38,506 bases of DNA. Source: Paenibacillus popilliae ATCC 14706 (lineage in GTDB: Bacteria; Bacillota; Bacilli; Paenibacillales; Paenibacillaceae). Positions 29,141 through 37,518 of this stretch are shown here, piece by piece. The DNA is taken from contig NZ_BALG01000031.1 in NCBI RefSeq assembly GCF_000315235.1, positions 1-38,506 on the forward strand, given 5' to 3'. The notes under the pieces were generated by a model that saw only the letters and a program-made list of their open reading frames with translations, was not told the DNA's origin and did no database searches. The position numbers and the translations under genes were made by a program. Within the stretch, counting starts at the first letter, position 1; each line of letters starts with the position of its first letter.

Positions 29141-29443
29141 GCGTACCTTATTGCACCCCTTGATCTGCGCTGGATTGCACCACTTGCTCTGCGCTGTTTT
29201 CTTTATAGGTTAACCGCAAACACTGATTACTGCAATACTTGTATCCAATACAATAGGCTCCTCCCGAGAGGTGAGTCTATCCGGTTTCAGCCCACCGATT
29301 GCCTCAGGCGAAGGGATGCTAGCATGTCCCGCCGGGTCGGATGCGTCGTATAGTTTTATAAATGAAGAAGATTGTAATCGGCATAAGGGACATATATTTC
29401 ATCGACAGTGTCAATACGCGCAACTCCATTCTCTAATGGCAGC
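29141..29443 (-). promoter_or_regulatory. Structured leader upstream of the NSS transporter gene
   Basis: No full gene. On the minus strand several hairpins stand out: GGGACATGCTAGCATCCC (near 29312-29330) and a 28-base stem-loop at 29253-29280 whose 3' arm contains GGGAGGAG, a perfect Shine-Dalgarno sequence. That site precedes a TTG-initiated 8-codon frame with adjacent Tyr-Trp codons. It matches none of the T-box, TPP, FMN, SAM or glycine riboswitch cores that I can recall. A TTGACA lies near 29423-29428. Confidence 0.45.
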
Positions 29444-30007
29444 TTATTTCAGTACCCGCAAATTCGAATTGCGGCGATTCAAGCGGATAAGACCAAGCAC
29501 GGCCGAGATGCCCAGCACCAAATGAACAGCGATGTTGGCCAAGGTCGAAGCAACGAATTGAAGCCACATTTTGTCCGGTGCCTCTCCCAGCAAATATACA
29601 TCCATGATGCTGGACAGTCCACAGCCGACAGCTAGCGCCAGCGAGCCGGTGATGGCGAGCATCCAGATGGCGCCCTTCGTCGAACGGCCTTCGTTGACAT
29701 CAAAAGATTTGTTTATGTAGATGAGACCCATTCCGAATCCGGAAATCGCGGTTCCAAGCACCCATGTCCACCAGATCTCGCCACCACCCCAAGTCAAATC
29801 GGCAATGATATGACCGATGGCCCCGCTCAACAGGCCAGTGATCGGACCGAACATCGCGCCGAAAACAGTCAGAATCGCAATGGCCGGGCGCAGGCCCGTC
29901 TGCAGCACCATCGGAATCGTAATGGTGGTCAGTAAGTCGTACAATGCCGCTCCAATCCCGATGGCAACCACCGTTTTGGTGCTGAAGTTGAACATCAATT
30001 GTTTCAT
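29444..30007 (-). CDS. ECF transporter S component (UPF0397-like)
   Basis: 187-residue membrane protein with five to six helices. The N-terminus (STKTVVAIGIGAALYDLL), the AMFGPITGLLSGAIGHI segment and the WWTWVLGTAISGFGMG motif match the UPF0397-type substrate-binding units of energy-coupling-factor vitamin transporters. The EcfA/EcfT energising subunits are not in the window, so it probably uses a shared module. The ribosome site AAGGGTTGAAGC precedes the ATG. No vitamin riboswitch was found upstream, so the substrate is unknown. Confidence 0.8.
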   Translation of the reverse strand: MKQLMFNFSTKTVVAIGIGAALYDLLTTITIPMVLQTGLRPAIAILTVFGAMFGPITGLLSGAIGHIIADLTWGGGEIWWTWVLGTAISGFGMGLIYINKSFDVNEGRSTKGAIWMLAITGSLALAVGCGLSSIMDVYLLGEAPDKMWLQFVASTLANIAVHLVLGISAVLGLIRLNRRNSNLRVLK

Positions 30008-30154
30008 GCTTCAACCCTTCTTTCCTTGTTTTATATGTATCGACCTTCACCCGTTCGGCAGTCTTATGAGAGTGATATGCCTGAAATCCGAACATTAATT
30101 GTGATTCCGTTAGCCGCAGATTGGGCGTCGCTCCGAGCTTGGAGGGCCGGGAGC

Positions 30155-30187
30155 ACAAAAGAGGCCACAGGTTCGGGTTCTGTGGCC
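30155..30187 (-). terminator. Terminator after fni
   Basis: GGCCACAG/CTGTGGCC (30163-30170 with 30180-30187) is followed on the minus strand by TCTTTTGT. It lies 27 bases past the fni stop. Confidence 0.75.
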
Positions 30188-30213
30188 GCTGGATCCATTA
30201 TAGCAGAGCTTTC

Positions 30214-31263
30214 CTAATTTGGCATCAATCGATTGGTGGCGCGCAGTTCCCGAATGCTGCCCGCTCCAATGCCGAACATGACGATGCGAAGCTCCAGCTC
30301 CACCTGTGCCAGCACCTCGTCTACCGCCTCCTCCGAATCGGCGGCGGCGGCCAGCAGGAAGCGGCCAAATCCGGCCAGATCCGCGCCGAGCACCAGCGCC
30401 TTCGCCGCATCGACGCCGGTACGCAGTCCGCCACTTGCGATAAGTGGCTGGTGCGGCAGCTCCGCCCGGATAAGCCGGATGCTCTCCGCCGTCGGAATTC
30501 CCCAGTCGGCGAAGGCTTCGGCCGCACGGCGGCGTATCGGGTCGGCCGCGCGCAGCTTCTCAACCTGGCTCCACGACGTGCCGCCCGCGCCGGCCGCGTC
30601 GATGAATGCCGCACCGGCATCGGCGAGCTGCCGCGCGGTATCGCCGGCGATTCCCCAGCCGACCTCCTTGATGCCAACGGGTACGTCCAGCCGACAGCAT
30701 AATTCTTCAATACGACGCAGCAATCCTGCGAAGTTGACGTCTCCCTCAGGCTGGAACACTTCCTGCAACGCGTTCAGATGGAGAATTAAGCCGTCCGCTT
30801 TCACCAGTTCCACGGCGCGGCAGCATTCCTCGATCCCCATCCCCATGTTCAACTGAACGGCTCCGATATTCGAATAGATCGGCACCGTCGGCGCGATATC
30901 CCGAATCCGAAATGTGCCCGATAGTCTCGGGTTCTCCACCGCCGCCCGTACGGAGCCTACGCCCATCGCCCAGCCCCGCGCCTCCGCCACTGCGGCCAGT
31001 CGGCGGTTGATCGGGGCAGCTATACTACTGCCCCCGGTCATCGAGCTGATAAGGAAAGGCGTGCGAATCCGCTTGCCCAGCCATTCCGTCGCCAGATCGA
31101 TCTCACGGAAATCCAGCTCGGGCATCGCCTGATGAAGAAAGCGGTAACGTTCGAGCCCCGTCGTGACTCCGATGCCATTTACCGCTTCCTCCAAACATAT
31201 GCGAACATGCTCCGTCTTGCGCTGCTCGGTTGCTCCTCTAGGAGCTGGCTGCCGTTCCTCCAT
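30214..31263 (-). CDS. fni: Type 2 isopentenyl-diphosphate delta-isomerase
   Basis: FMN/NADPH-dependent IPP-DMAPP isomerase for isoprenoid synthesis. 349 residues, with RKTEHVRICLE at the N-terminus, the flavin site ISSMTGGS, the catalytic-region NALQEVFQPEGD and GTSW, and the C-terminal ASGGLRTGVDAAKAL. GAAGGAGG precedes the ATG. It is monocistronic between two terminators. Confidence 0.95.
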   Translation of the reverse strand: MEERQPAPRGATEQRKTEHVRICLEEAVNGIGVTTGLERYRFLHQAMPELDFREIDLATEWLGKRIRTPFLISSMTGGSSIAAPINRRLAAVAEARGWAMGVGSVRAAVENPRLSGTFRIRDIAPTVPIYSNIGAVQLNMGMGIEECCRAVELVKADGLILHLNALQEVFQPEGDVNFAGLLRRIEELCCRLDVPVGIKEVGWGIAGDTARQLADAGAAFIDAAGAGGTSWSQVEKLRAADPIRRRAAEAFADWGIPTAESIRLIRAELPHQPLIASGGLRTGVDAAKALVLGADLAGFGRFLLAAAADSEEAVDEVLAQVELELRIVMFGIGAGSIRELRATNRLMPN

Positions 31264-31348
31264 TGTGAACCTCCTTCATCGTCTTCGGCGATTTCCAGCA
31301 TCATTAGCATAGCAAAACTGGACGCTGTCGTATACGTTCATCTATTTT

Positions 31349-31394
31349 AAAAAAAGGCCTCCGAACCAGGAAGGCTTCCCTTCCGGTTCAAAGA
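31349..31394 (-). terminator. Terminator after sdaAA
   Basis: GAACC/GGTTC and GGAAGG/CCTTCC form one stem with a single bulged A, and the minus strand then reads GGAGGCCTTTTTTT. Confidence 0.9.
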
Positions 31395-31455
31395 CCTTAC
31401 AGACTTGTGTTAGCGATTCAGCCAAGCCCTGTGCGCGAAGCCATCCAACTCGCGG

Positions 31456-32379
31456 CTACGGCATCTGGCATAACTCCGGCTGAGCGGAATCGGCCGCACC
31501 GGAACCCGAGTTTTCGCCGAAAATCTCCTTCTTCAGCCGGATGCCCGTCGGCGTCGCCGCCAGACCGCCAAGCGCCGTCTCCTTCATCGTCATCGGCATG
31601 CTTTGTCCAACGTGGAACATCGCTTCAATGACTTCATCACACGGAATGAGGCTCTCCACTCCGGCCAGTGCCATATCGGCTGCTACCATCGCATTGGATG
31701 CCCCCAAGGCGTTGCGCTTCACGCACGGCACCTCCACCAACCCGGCGACCGGGTCGCAGACAAGGCCGAGCATATTTTTTAGCGCGATCGCCATCGCATT
31801 CGCCGCCTGCTGCGGCGTGCCCCCGGCCAGCTCGGTTATGGCCGCCGCCGCCATGCCCGCCGCCGAGCCAACCTCAGCTTGGCAGCCGCCAGCCGCCCCG
31901 CTGATAGATGCATTGTTCGCCACCACGAGACCAAACGCGCCAGCCGTGAACAGAAATTCCACCATCTGCTCTCGTGTTGGGTTCAGCTTCTCCTTGAGCG
32001 CGAACAGCGTCCCGGGCACCACTCCTGCGGCGCCGGCCGTTGGCGTCGCACAGATAAGACCCATCGCCGCGTTCACTTCATTGGTCGCTATCGCCTTGCC
32101 GACCGCATCGAGCAGCGTGCGGCCGCTTAATGCTTTGCCGGAGGCGACATATTGCTGGACTTTCACGGCGTCTCCGCCCGTCAGGCCCGAGTGGGACTTC
32201 ACGCCGGACAGCCCCCGTGCGACCGCCTGCTCCATCACATCGAGATTGCGCTCCATCTGGGCGACGACCGCCTCGCGCGTCATCCGCTTCACTTCCATCT
32301 CTTGCTCTATCATTATGTGCGCCAATTTGCACGATCGTTCCTCTGCGAGCGCAACCAGCTCAGCCACATTGCGGAACAT
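31456..32379 (-). CDS. sdaAA: L-serine dehydratase, alpha subunit
   Basis: The iron-sulfur catalytic chain that converts L-serine to pyruvate and ammonia. 307 residues, with conserved SGLTGGDAVK and cysteines in GLICATPTAGAAG, GGCQAEVGSAAG, LVCDPVAGLVEVPCVKRN that hold or surround the 4Fe-4S cluster. GGGAGAGGTG lies before the ATG. It follows sdaAB by 34 bases, forming a two-gene operon. Confidence 0.96.
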   Translation of the reverse strand: MFRNVAELVALAEERSCKLAHIMIEQEMEVKRMTREAVVAQMERNLDVMEQAVARGLSGVKSHSGLTGGDAVKVQQYVASGKALSGRTLLDAVGKAIATNEVNAAMGLICATPTAGAAGVVPGTLFALKEKLNPTREQMVEFLFTAGAFGLVVANNASISGAAGGCQAEVGSAAGMAAAAITELAGGTPQQAANAMAIALKNMLGLVCDPVAGLVEVPCVKRNALGASNAMVAADMALAGVESLIPCDEVIEAMFHVGQSMPMTMKETALGGLAATPTGIRLKKEIFGENSGSGAADSAQPELCQMP

Positions 32380-32413
32380 ATTTCATCACCTCTCCCTTAG
32401 ATTGGACAGCGCA

Positions 32414-33076
32414 TCAGTCTTCCATGCAGAGCACGCGGTTTACGCCGGAAAGTCCGCGAATCTGCCCGAACATTGCCTCATCGATCATTTCGTCGGTCTC
32501 AATCACCATCAGCGCCATTTTGCCCTTTTCCTTGCGGCTGACCTCCATATGGCCGATGTTGACCCTGGCCTCGCTCAAAATCCGCGTCACCCCCGCAATA
32601 ACGCCATAGCGGTCATCATTCAAGATGAGGATGGCCGGACACTGGCCGGTCAGCTTCAGCTTAAAGCCGTTCAGCTCGACAATCTCCACCTTCCCGCCGC
32701 CGATCGAGATACCGGTCACTTCCATATCCTCCTGGTCATCCGACAGACGGATGCGGGCCGTGTTCGGATGCTCCGACACCACATCTTCGGCCGTTATCTC
32801 GACCGTCATCCCAGCGTCCTCCGCCAGTTGGAGCGACTGCGGAAGCCGGGCGTCATTCGTATCAAAATCGAGCAGACCGGCCACGAGCGCGACATCCGTC
32901 GCATGGCCTTTATAAGTCTCTGCGAAGGAGCCGTACAGGTAAATATGCACCTTCTTCGGCTGTCTCCCGAATATGCTGCGGGCCAGGCGGCCAATCTTGG
33001 CAGCGCCCGCCGTATGTGAACTGGACGGTCCGACCATAATCGGACCAATGATGTCAAACACGCTGCGATATTTCAC
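32414..33076 (-). CDS. sdaAB: L-serine dehydratase, beta subunit
   Basis: The partner chain of SdaAA, 220 residues from a GTG start at 33076 with GAAGGAGGAACAGCG directly upstream; the longer frame to 33169 contains that site and a non-family extension. The N-terminal MVGPSSSHTAGA motif and a C-terminal ACT domain (about residues 145-220), expected to sense serine, are clear. Confidence 0.95.
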   Translation of the reverse strand: MKYRSVFDIIGPIMVGPSSSHTAGAAKIGRLARSIFGRQPKKVHIYLYGSFAETYKGHATDVALVAGLLDFDTNDARLPQSLQLAEDAGMTVEITAEDVVSEHPNTARIRLSDDQEDMEVTGISIGGGKVEIVELNGFKLKLTGQCPAILILNDDRYGVIAGVTRILSEARVNIGHMEVSRKEKGKMALMVIETDEMIDEAMFGQIRGLSGVNRVLCMED

Positions 33077-33130
33077 CGCTGTTCCTCCTTCTATGCGTAT
33101 CCATAATCGAATCCGGCTCCGCACGCCATA

Positions 33131-33164
33131 CGATAGAATACACGGCAGTGGACGTGTTCTATCG
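33131..33164. promoter_or_regulatory. Inverted repeat in the sda leader
   Basis: CGATAGAA(TA)CACG and CGTGTTCTATCG form a 12-bp dyad with a 2-base bulge and an 8-base spacer, 55 bases upstream of sdaAB. It could be an operator or an RNA hairpin. No T-run follows, so it is not a terminator. Confidence 0.45.
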
Positions 33165-33383
33165 GGCAAATGTTAAAATGAAAGCACTTTAACCACCATC
33201 CTACCAATCCGGCAGCCAGAGGGCAAGCCCTTTTTCCGGCTTTATGTCTGTCTAGAGGGGATTTCGACATAAAAAAGACGATTTGCACGAACCAAAGCAG
33301 TTCGATTTAGGGGCTGATTAGGTACAGATGGACGACAGGAGCGGCGCCCGCCAATCGCGGCCCCACCGGGCTTCCGTCTCTGC

Positions 33384-34895
33384 CTACAGCAGTGGCGAGA
33401 ACAAGCGGGCTGCTGACTCGAGGAAGCGGGTAATGACTTTTTTGTTGGCAAATTGGTCGTCCGAGATCGGCACGGCCGATTCCAAATCCTGCTCGAATTC
33501 CCGGCTCAGCCGTTCAACGCTCTCTGTACGGATAAGCAGTGCATTTACCTCGAAGTTAAGGTAGAAGCTGCGCATGTCCATGTTCGCAGTGCCGATCGTC
33601 GCTACTTCGCCGTCCACGATGATGAGCTTCGAATGGAGAAAGCCTTTTTCATATTCGTAGATTTGAACGCCAACCTCCAACAGACCAAGAAAATAGGAAT
33701 GGGAGGCTAGAAACGGCAGCCATTTATCAGGCTTGCCCGGGAACAACAGCTTCACCTCGATGCCGCTCAAGGCCGCTACCCGCAGCGCGGTAAAAATATC
33801 CTCATCCGGAATGAAATACGGAGTCGCTATCCAGATCGAGCGTCGGGCCGAGGTCAGCATGGCAAAAAATAGGTTCTTCATCGTCTTGAATTCCTGATGT
33901 GGCCCGCTCGCGATCATCTGCACCGCGCCCACCGTGGCCTCTATCGGCTCAGGCTGGAGGTATTTCGTCCCATTGAGCGTGTCTCCGCTTGTATGGGCCC
34001 AGTCCTGCAGGAAAATGATCTGCAGCGTCCGCACCGCGTCGCCGCGCACGATCATGTGCGTATCCCGCCAGAAGCCGTACGTCTTATTGCGGCTCAAATA
34101 TTCATCCCCAACATTGAGGCCGCCCATAAACGCCACATTGCCGTCGACGACAACGATCTTGCGGTGGTTCCGGTAATTGACCCGATTGGAGAAGATCGGG
34201 AACTTCACATGGCCGAAGACGGCCACCTGCACGCCGGCATTCCGAAGCTCCTGCAGGAAGGCTTTGCGCAGTTGCATGCTCCCGACCGCATCGATCATGA
34301 ACCGGACCTCGACGCCGGCCCGGGCCTTGTCCATCAAAATCTGGGCAATGCGGCTTCCGATGTCGTCATCGCGGTATATGTAATATTCCATATGAATATG
34401 GTGCTCGGCCTGCTTCAGCTCTGCAAGCAATGCCCCGAACGTCTCTTTACCGTTATTCAGAATGCGCGTATCCGACGCAAACGAAATCGGACACTTGCTG
34501 ATGCGGCTGGTTAGACGGAGCAGATGGCGCTGATCCGACGTCATGGGAGCCAGCGCCTCCTCCCGGATCTGCTTCGACTCCTTCTCTACGAAGGTATAGG
34601 TGCACTTGTCCTGCTGCGCTTTCCGGGTATACCGGCGACGCTTGCGGTAATTTTGGCCGAACAAGAGATAAAAGATGAAGCCGACGACAGGCACCACCGC
34701 CAGCACCAATATCCAAGCGACCGTGCTGGAAGGATGCCGGTTCTCCATAAAAATGATAATCGCCACCGATACAACAGCGAGCGTCATCATCATGCTCAGC
34801 GCCGTCGTGATATTTTGGCCAATCGTGCCATTCACATAATAACCAAATGCGAGGAACAAGATAAGAAACAATCCGACTTGCAGCGCTCTTCTCAT
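33384..34895 (-). CDS. cls: Cardiolipin synthase (PLD family)
   Basis: Joins two phosphatidylglycerols to cardiolipin at the membrane. 503 residues, two N-terminal membrane helices and two HKD motifs, HRKIVVVDGNVAFMGG and HSKLIIVDGEVATIG. I use ATG 34895, after GGGGGCC; 47 extra codons upstream (to 35036) look non-coding. At 33244-33280 TTTATGTC...GACATAAA is a dyad but lacks a T-run in the right place. Confidence 0.93.
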   Translation of the reverse strand: MRRALQVGLFLILFLAFGYYVNGTIGQNITTALSMMMTLAVVSVAIIIFMENRHPSSTVAWILVLAVVPVVGFIFYLLFGQNYRKRRRYTRKAQQDKCTYTFVEKESKQIREEALAPMTSDQRHLLRLTSRISKCPISFASDTRILNNGKETFGALLAELKQAEHHIHMEYYIYRDDDIGSRIAQILMDKARAGVEVRFMIDAVGSMQLRKAFLQELRNAGVQVAVFGHVKFPIFSNRVNYRNHRKIVVVDGNVAFMGGLNVGDEYLSRNKTYGFWRDTHMIVRGDAVRTLQIIFLQDWAHTSGDTLNGTKYLQPEPIEATVGAVQMIASGPHQEFKTMKNLFFAMLTSARRSIWIATPYFIPDEDIFTALRVAALSGIEVKLLFPGKPDKWLPFLASHSYFLGLLEVGVQIYEYEKGFLHSKLIIVDGEVATIGTANMDMRSFYLNFEVNALLIRTESVERLSREFEQDLESAVPISDDQFANKKVITRFLESAARLFSPLL

Positions 34896-35045
34896 GACGA
34901 GGCCCCCATTCACGCCATAACGGCGCGCTTCTCTCATAGGAATTTTTTGAAACATTGTGCCCGGCATGGGCCGCCATTTCCTCTTTTCCCTATTATATTC
35001 GGCAAGCGCTCGCTTAAATATGGGGGTGACATCCATGGAAATCTA

Positions 35046-35069
35046 TAAAAAAGGCCTTTCCGCAGAAAG
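35046..35069 (-). terminator. Short terminator after the TorD-family gene
   Basis: CTTTC-TGCG-GAAAG then GCCTTTTTT on the minus strand. The stem is short, so the confidence is moderate. Confidence 0.5.
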
Positions 35070-35144
35070 ATCGTTTGTATCTGAATCAGTTCCAGTTCCT
35101 TGACCTGGTTCTGTATCTTGGCGGTACTTCCTGCGTGCCGCTGC

Positions 35145-35819
35145 TTACGCCGTCTCCCCGGCCTGCTCAGCCTCACTGCCCATGAACTCCACCAACAGCC
35201 GCCCGATCGCGCAGTAGAGCGGATGATCCGCATGCCGGGCCAAGTCTTCACCGAAGCGCGGAGCCCAACGCGTCAAATGATCCAGCACGAAGCGCCGCTG
35301 TCCGTCCATGTAACGGTGGTAACGCTCTGCGGTCATGACATTGTCGAGCATTTTGCCAATCAGGACGGCCATAAATTCCAGCTCGATGGCGATATGATCA
35401 TCCGGCTCGCCGTTCATCTTCTTGAAGTAGAGGCTGAATTCGGCATAATGCTGCCTTACAATCTGAGCGTAGCTCTGCGGCAGCTTCTGTTCGTTGGCCC
35501 GGTACATCGTCTCACAAGGCGCGACAGGAAGTTGTCCCGAGCTTCCAAATAAGCGGCAATAGTCATCGCGCAAGGAAGAGAATATAGCGTACATTTGGCT
35601 TACCGACAAATTTTCCAACAACGCGTACAGGTCGCAGGCAGCCCCGGAATGGCGGCATAACCGCTTCATCCCTTCATGATTGCGCCATGACATCAAGATA
35701 TCGAGCGTTGGCATATGACCCAAGTAGTCCGCCAGCAATTGATATGCCGCCATCCGCGTCTCCAGCCGTTCAACGGTCTCTTCATTCCACTGTGCCGGTC
35801 GATCTGCCGCTAACAACAT
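35145..35819 (-). CDS. TorD/DmsD-family molecular chaperone
   Basis: 224-residue all-helical cytoplasmic protein with the family signature EPDDHIAIELEFMAVLIGKML. These chaperones hold Tat signal peptides and aid cofactor insertion into molybdo-enzymes. GGAGGGGAC precedes the ATG. No oxidoreductase or Tat substrate gene is seen in the window, so it is an orphan here; its partner may have been displaced by the accessory DNA immediately upstream. Confidence 0.85.
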   Translation of the reverse strand: MLLAADRPAQWNEETVERLETRMAAYQLLADYLGHMPTLDILMSWRNHEGMKRLCRHSGAACDLYALLENLSVSQMYAIFSSLRDDYCRLFGSSGQLPVAPCETMYRANEQKLPQSYAQIVRQHYAEFSLYFKKMNGEPDDHIAIELEFMAVLIGKMLDNVMTAERYHRYMDGQRRFVLDHLTRWAPRFGEDLARHADHPLYCAIGRLLVEFMGSEAEQAGETA

Positions 35820-35949
35820 GGCCTGTCCCCTCCATATGATGATGAATTCCCTTGCTTACCCATTATTGTCCCCTATCGGGAATTGGAAAGCTGTGACAAA
35901 ATACAACTATTTCGTGCTTGAAAGCGGCGTGTGTGAATCTTGTGTGAAC

Positions 35950-36022
35950 AGCGGCTCGCTGTACGCTTCGATTTGAGTCAACAAAAAAAGGGCCGCGCAT
36001 AGCAGCCCTCTACTTCATCACC
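35950..36022. repeat. Direct repeat, copy 1 (73 bp)
   Basis: It matches 37447-37517 with about five differences, including AGCGGCTCGCTGTACGCTTC. On the minus strand its middle forms GGGC...GCCC followed by T7, a terminator. The two copies bracket the accessory genes at 36285-37242. Confidence 0.85.
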
Positions 36023-36284
36023 TGCAAATGTTTAGATCTCGGTTTTCTTTTTGTACAAAAACGGTTTCCCTTTATGGTCGCTGTTTATGTAATCCTATGT
36101 TCCTCATCCCGACTTGCAAGAGTCAGGCATTAGCGCTATGCATGCCATGGTCGTCGTACCTTCCGGACACCTACCGCATGAACGAATCTGCATTCATCAT
36201 ATACGTATACGTGCCCCATTCTGGCTGGCTAGGCGGGGTCTATTTGTCGTTCACAGTATCACCACCCACTACGATAGCCCCAGC
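36023..36284. other. Unassigned DNA, possible gene tail
   Basis: No complete gene. On the minus strand a short open stretch right after the HExxH pseudogene stop reads GAIVVGGDTVNDK before a stop, which could be the tail of another gene joined by recombination. Confidence 0.3.
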
Positions 36285-36661
36285 TTAACTATTCAACGAA
36301 GACCAAAACTCTTCGAATTTATCTTCTATGTATTCGCAAATCAGCTCATCTGCTCCATCTTCTGCTTCATCCTCAAGAAACTCTTCATCTTCTAACCATT
36401 GATAGTAATGTTGCAATTCATGAGCTAAACTATGCAAAATCATTAAAATAGCATCTCTACGGCCATGTTCTTTTTCTAAGTCATAAAAATCACCGGTAGC
36501 AATTCGAATACGAGGTTCATCTTCTCTTTTACATAAACAGGCACTCTTTTAGGAAAATGATAATGACATCGTAACCATTTCGCAAAATGAACAAATGCTT
36601 TTTTTAAAACAACATCTACACCTTTATCAGAACGTATTCGTAATCCAGTTCTTTCTTCCAA
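36285..36661 (-). pseudogene. Small acidic HExxH protein, frameshifted
   Basis: Two minus-strand frames join into one protein of about 125 residues. The first (TTG start at 36661, 18 bases past the upstream gene) runs to a premature stop at 36476. The second continues without a break from about 36530 to the stop at 36285-36287. A GA duplication near 36525 (AAAGAGAAGATGAA) explains the shift. The C-terminal half has HELQHYYQW, a zinc-metalloprotease-like HExxH site, followed by a very acidic tail. No family is recognised. It could be a real frameshift or a sequencing error. Its acidity against the very basic upstream product suggests a partner or antidote role (inference). Confidence 0.6.
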
Positions 36662-36678
36662 AGTTTTTTAAACCCCTT

Positions 36679-37242
36679 CTATTTCTTCCCGCCCTTATGT
36701 TTTGGGCTAGGCGTATGCTTTTTCATAGGACGATTTGAATCTTTATTCGAACGACTTTTCCATTTTGAATTAGATCTTTGCTTTGTGTTCATTTCTCGAC
36801 CTTGTTGCTTTCTATTAGGTTTTCCAATCGGGACTCCTCTTGACTCCATTAACGTAACACCAGTAGCTACGGTAAGGCCTGTGGTGATGATTTCAGCAAC
36901 GCCCCATGCTAACGGAATGACAAACCCAAATCGCTTTTGTCTATTCCTTTCTGTTGGCTGTTCCAACCAAGATAACACGGTTCCGATAGAAACGTCGTAT
37001 TCGTTAAACACGGTTTGACCTGTGTGCTTGTCTACGACCCGAATGTCAACCGTTCGAGGAGTTTCATGGTACTTTACATAGGTAGTGTAGTCCTCTTTGC
37101 TGATTCTGATATGTTTCTCATGAGCAACGGAATAGGAATGCTCAACTCCAACTTGCCCTGGGGAAGCATTAGAAACACCTGCCAACGATACAACCAATGA
37201 ACATACTACCACAATTGACAACAACTTTTTAAGTATTTTCAT
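36679..37242 (-). CDS. Secreted basic protein of unknown function
   Basis: 187 residues from ATG 37242 (TAGGAGGGTACAGG upstream; the longer frame to 37311 lacks a site). There is a signal peptide over residues 1-26 with cleavage likely around SNA. Then follow a soluble region of about 85 residues, a hydrophobic Gly/Ala/Thr stretch (about 110-136), and a strongly basic, disordered-looking tail of about 50 residues rich in Lys, Arg, Asn and Ser, ending GGKK. It has its own extended -10 promoter. The architecture suggests an exported effector or surface protein; no domain is recognised. The HExxH gene follows 17 bases downstream. Confidence 0.65.
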   Translation of the reverse strand: MKILKKLLSIVVVCSLVVSLAGVSNASPGQVGVEHSYSVAHEKHIRISKEDYTTYVKYHETPRTVDIRVVDKHTGQTVFNEYDVSIGTVLSWLEQPTERNRQKRFGFVIPLAWGVAEIITTGLTVATGVTLMESRGVPIGKPNRKQQGREMNTKQRSNSKWKSRSNKDSNRPMKKHTPSPKHKGGKK

Positions 37243-37273
37243 CCTGTACCCTCCTAAAAATTTCAAGTTTCTT

Positions 37274-37301
37274 ATTATAACATATATTACCATGCAAAAA
37301 A
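37274..37301 (-). promoter_or_regulatory. Extended -10 promoter of the secreted basic protein gene
   Basis: On the minus strand TGTTATAAT (box at 37274-37279) lies 32 bases before the start codon, with a T-rich -35 region about 16 bases upstream. Confidence 0.55.
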
Positions 37302-37307
37302 TGGAGG

Positions 37308-37410
37308 TCAACTGCTGTATAACTCCGCTCCGGCCTCGCCGTCTGCAATTATCATATAAGCAGCGATATCGGCCAACATGGTACTTTTCCCATTCTATAG
37401 CTCCAATACA
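37308..37410 (-). pseudogene. Relic of a phage terminase large subunit
   Basis: A minus-strand frame ending at the TGA near 37309-37311 reads NGKSTMLADIAAYMIIADGE then AGAELYSS. This is the Walker A region of phage TerL, which normally reads GKST followed by ADGE-x-GAE-x-YS. Only about 30 codons survive, with a frameshift at the upstream edge. It shows this segment derives partly from a prophage. Confidence 0.6.
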
Positions 37411-37446
37411 ACTGGCTTACTTGCCCCATTCCCCTTTCGGATGATG

Positions 37447-37517
37447 AGCGGCTCGCTGTACGCTTCGATTTAAGTCAACAAAAAAGGGCCACGCATAGCA
37501 GCCCCTACTTCATCACC
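37447..37517. repeat. Direct repeat, copy 2 (71 bp)
   Basis: The second copy of 35950-36022, same orientation, with the same terminator-like hairpin (GGGCTGCTATGCGTGGCCC then T6 on the minus strand). Confidence 0.85.
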
Positions 37518-37518
37518 A

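Noticed and set aside
30008-30160. Possible vitamin riboswitch upstream of the ECF S component
   Set aside because: A modest GTTCGG/CCGAAC pairing exists, but none of the conserved TPP, FMN, preQ1, cobalamin or THF core sequences is present.
33244-33285. TTTATGTC...GACATAAA dyad after cls as its terminator
   Set aside because: The T-run lies on the 5' side of the stem on the transcribed strand, so it cannot act as a rho-independent terminator for cls.
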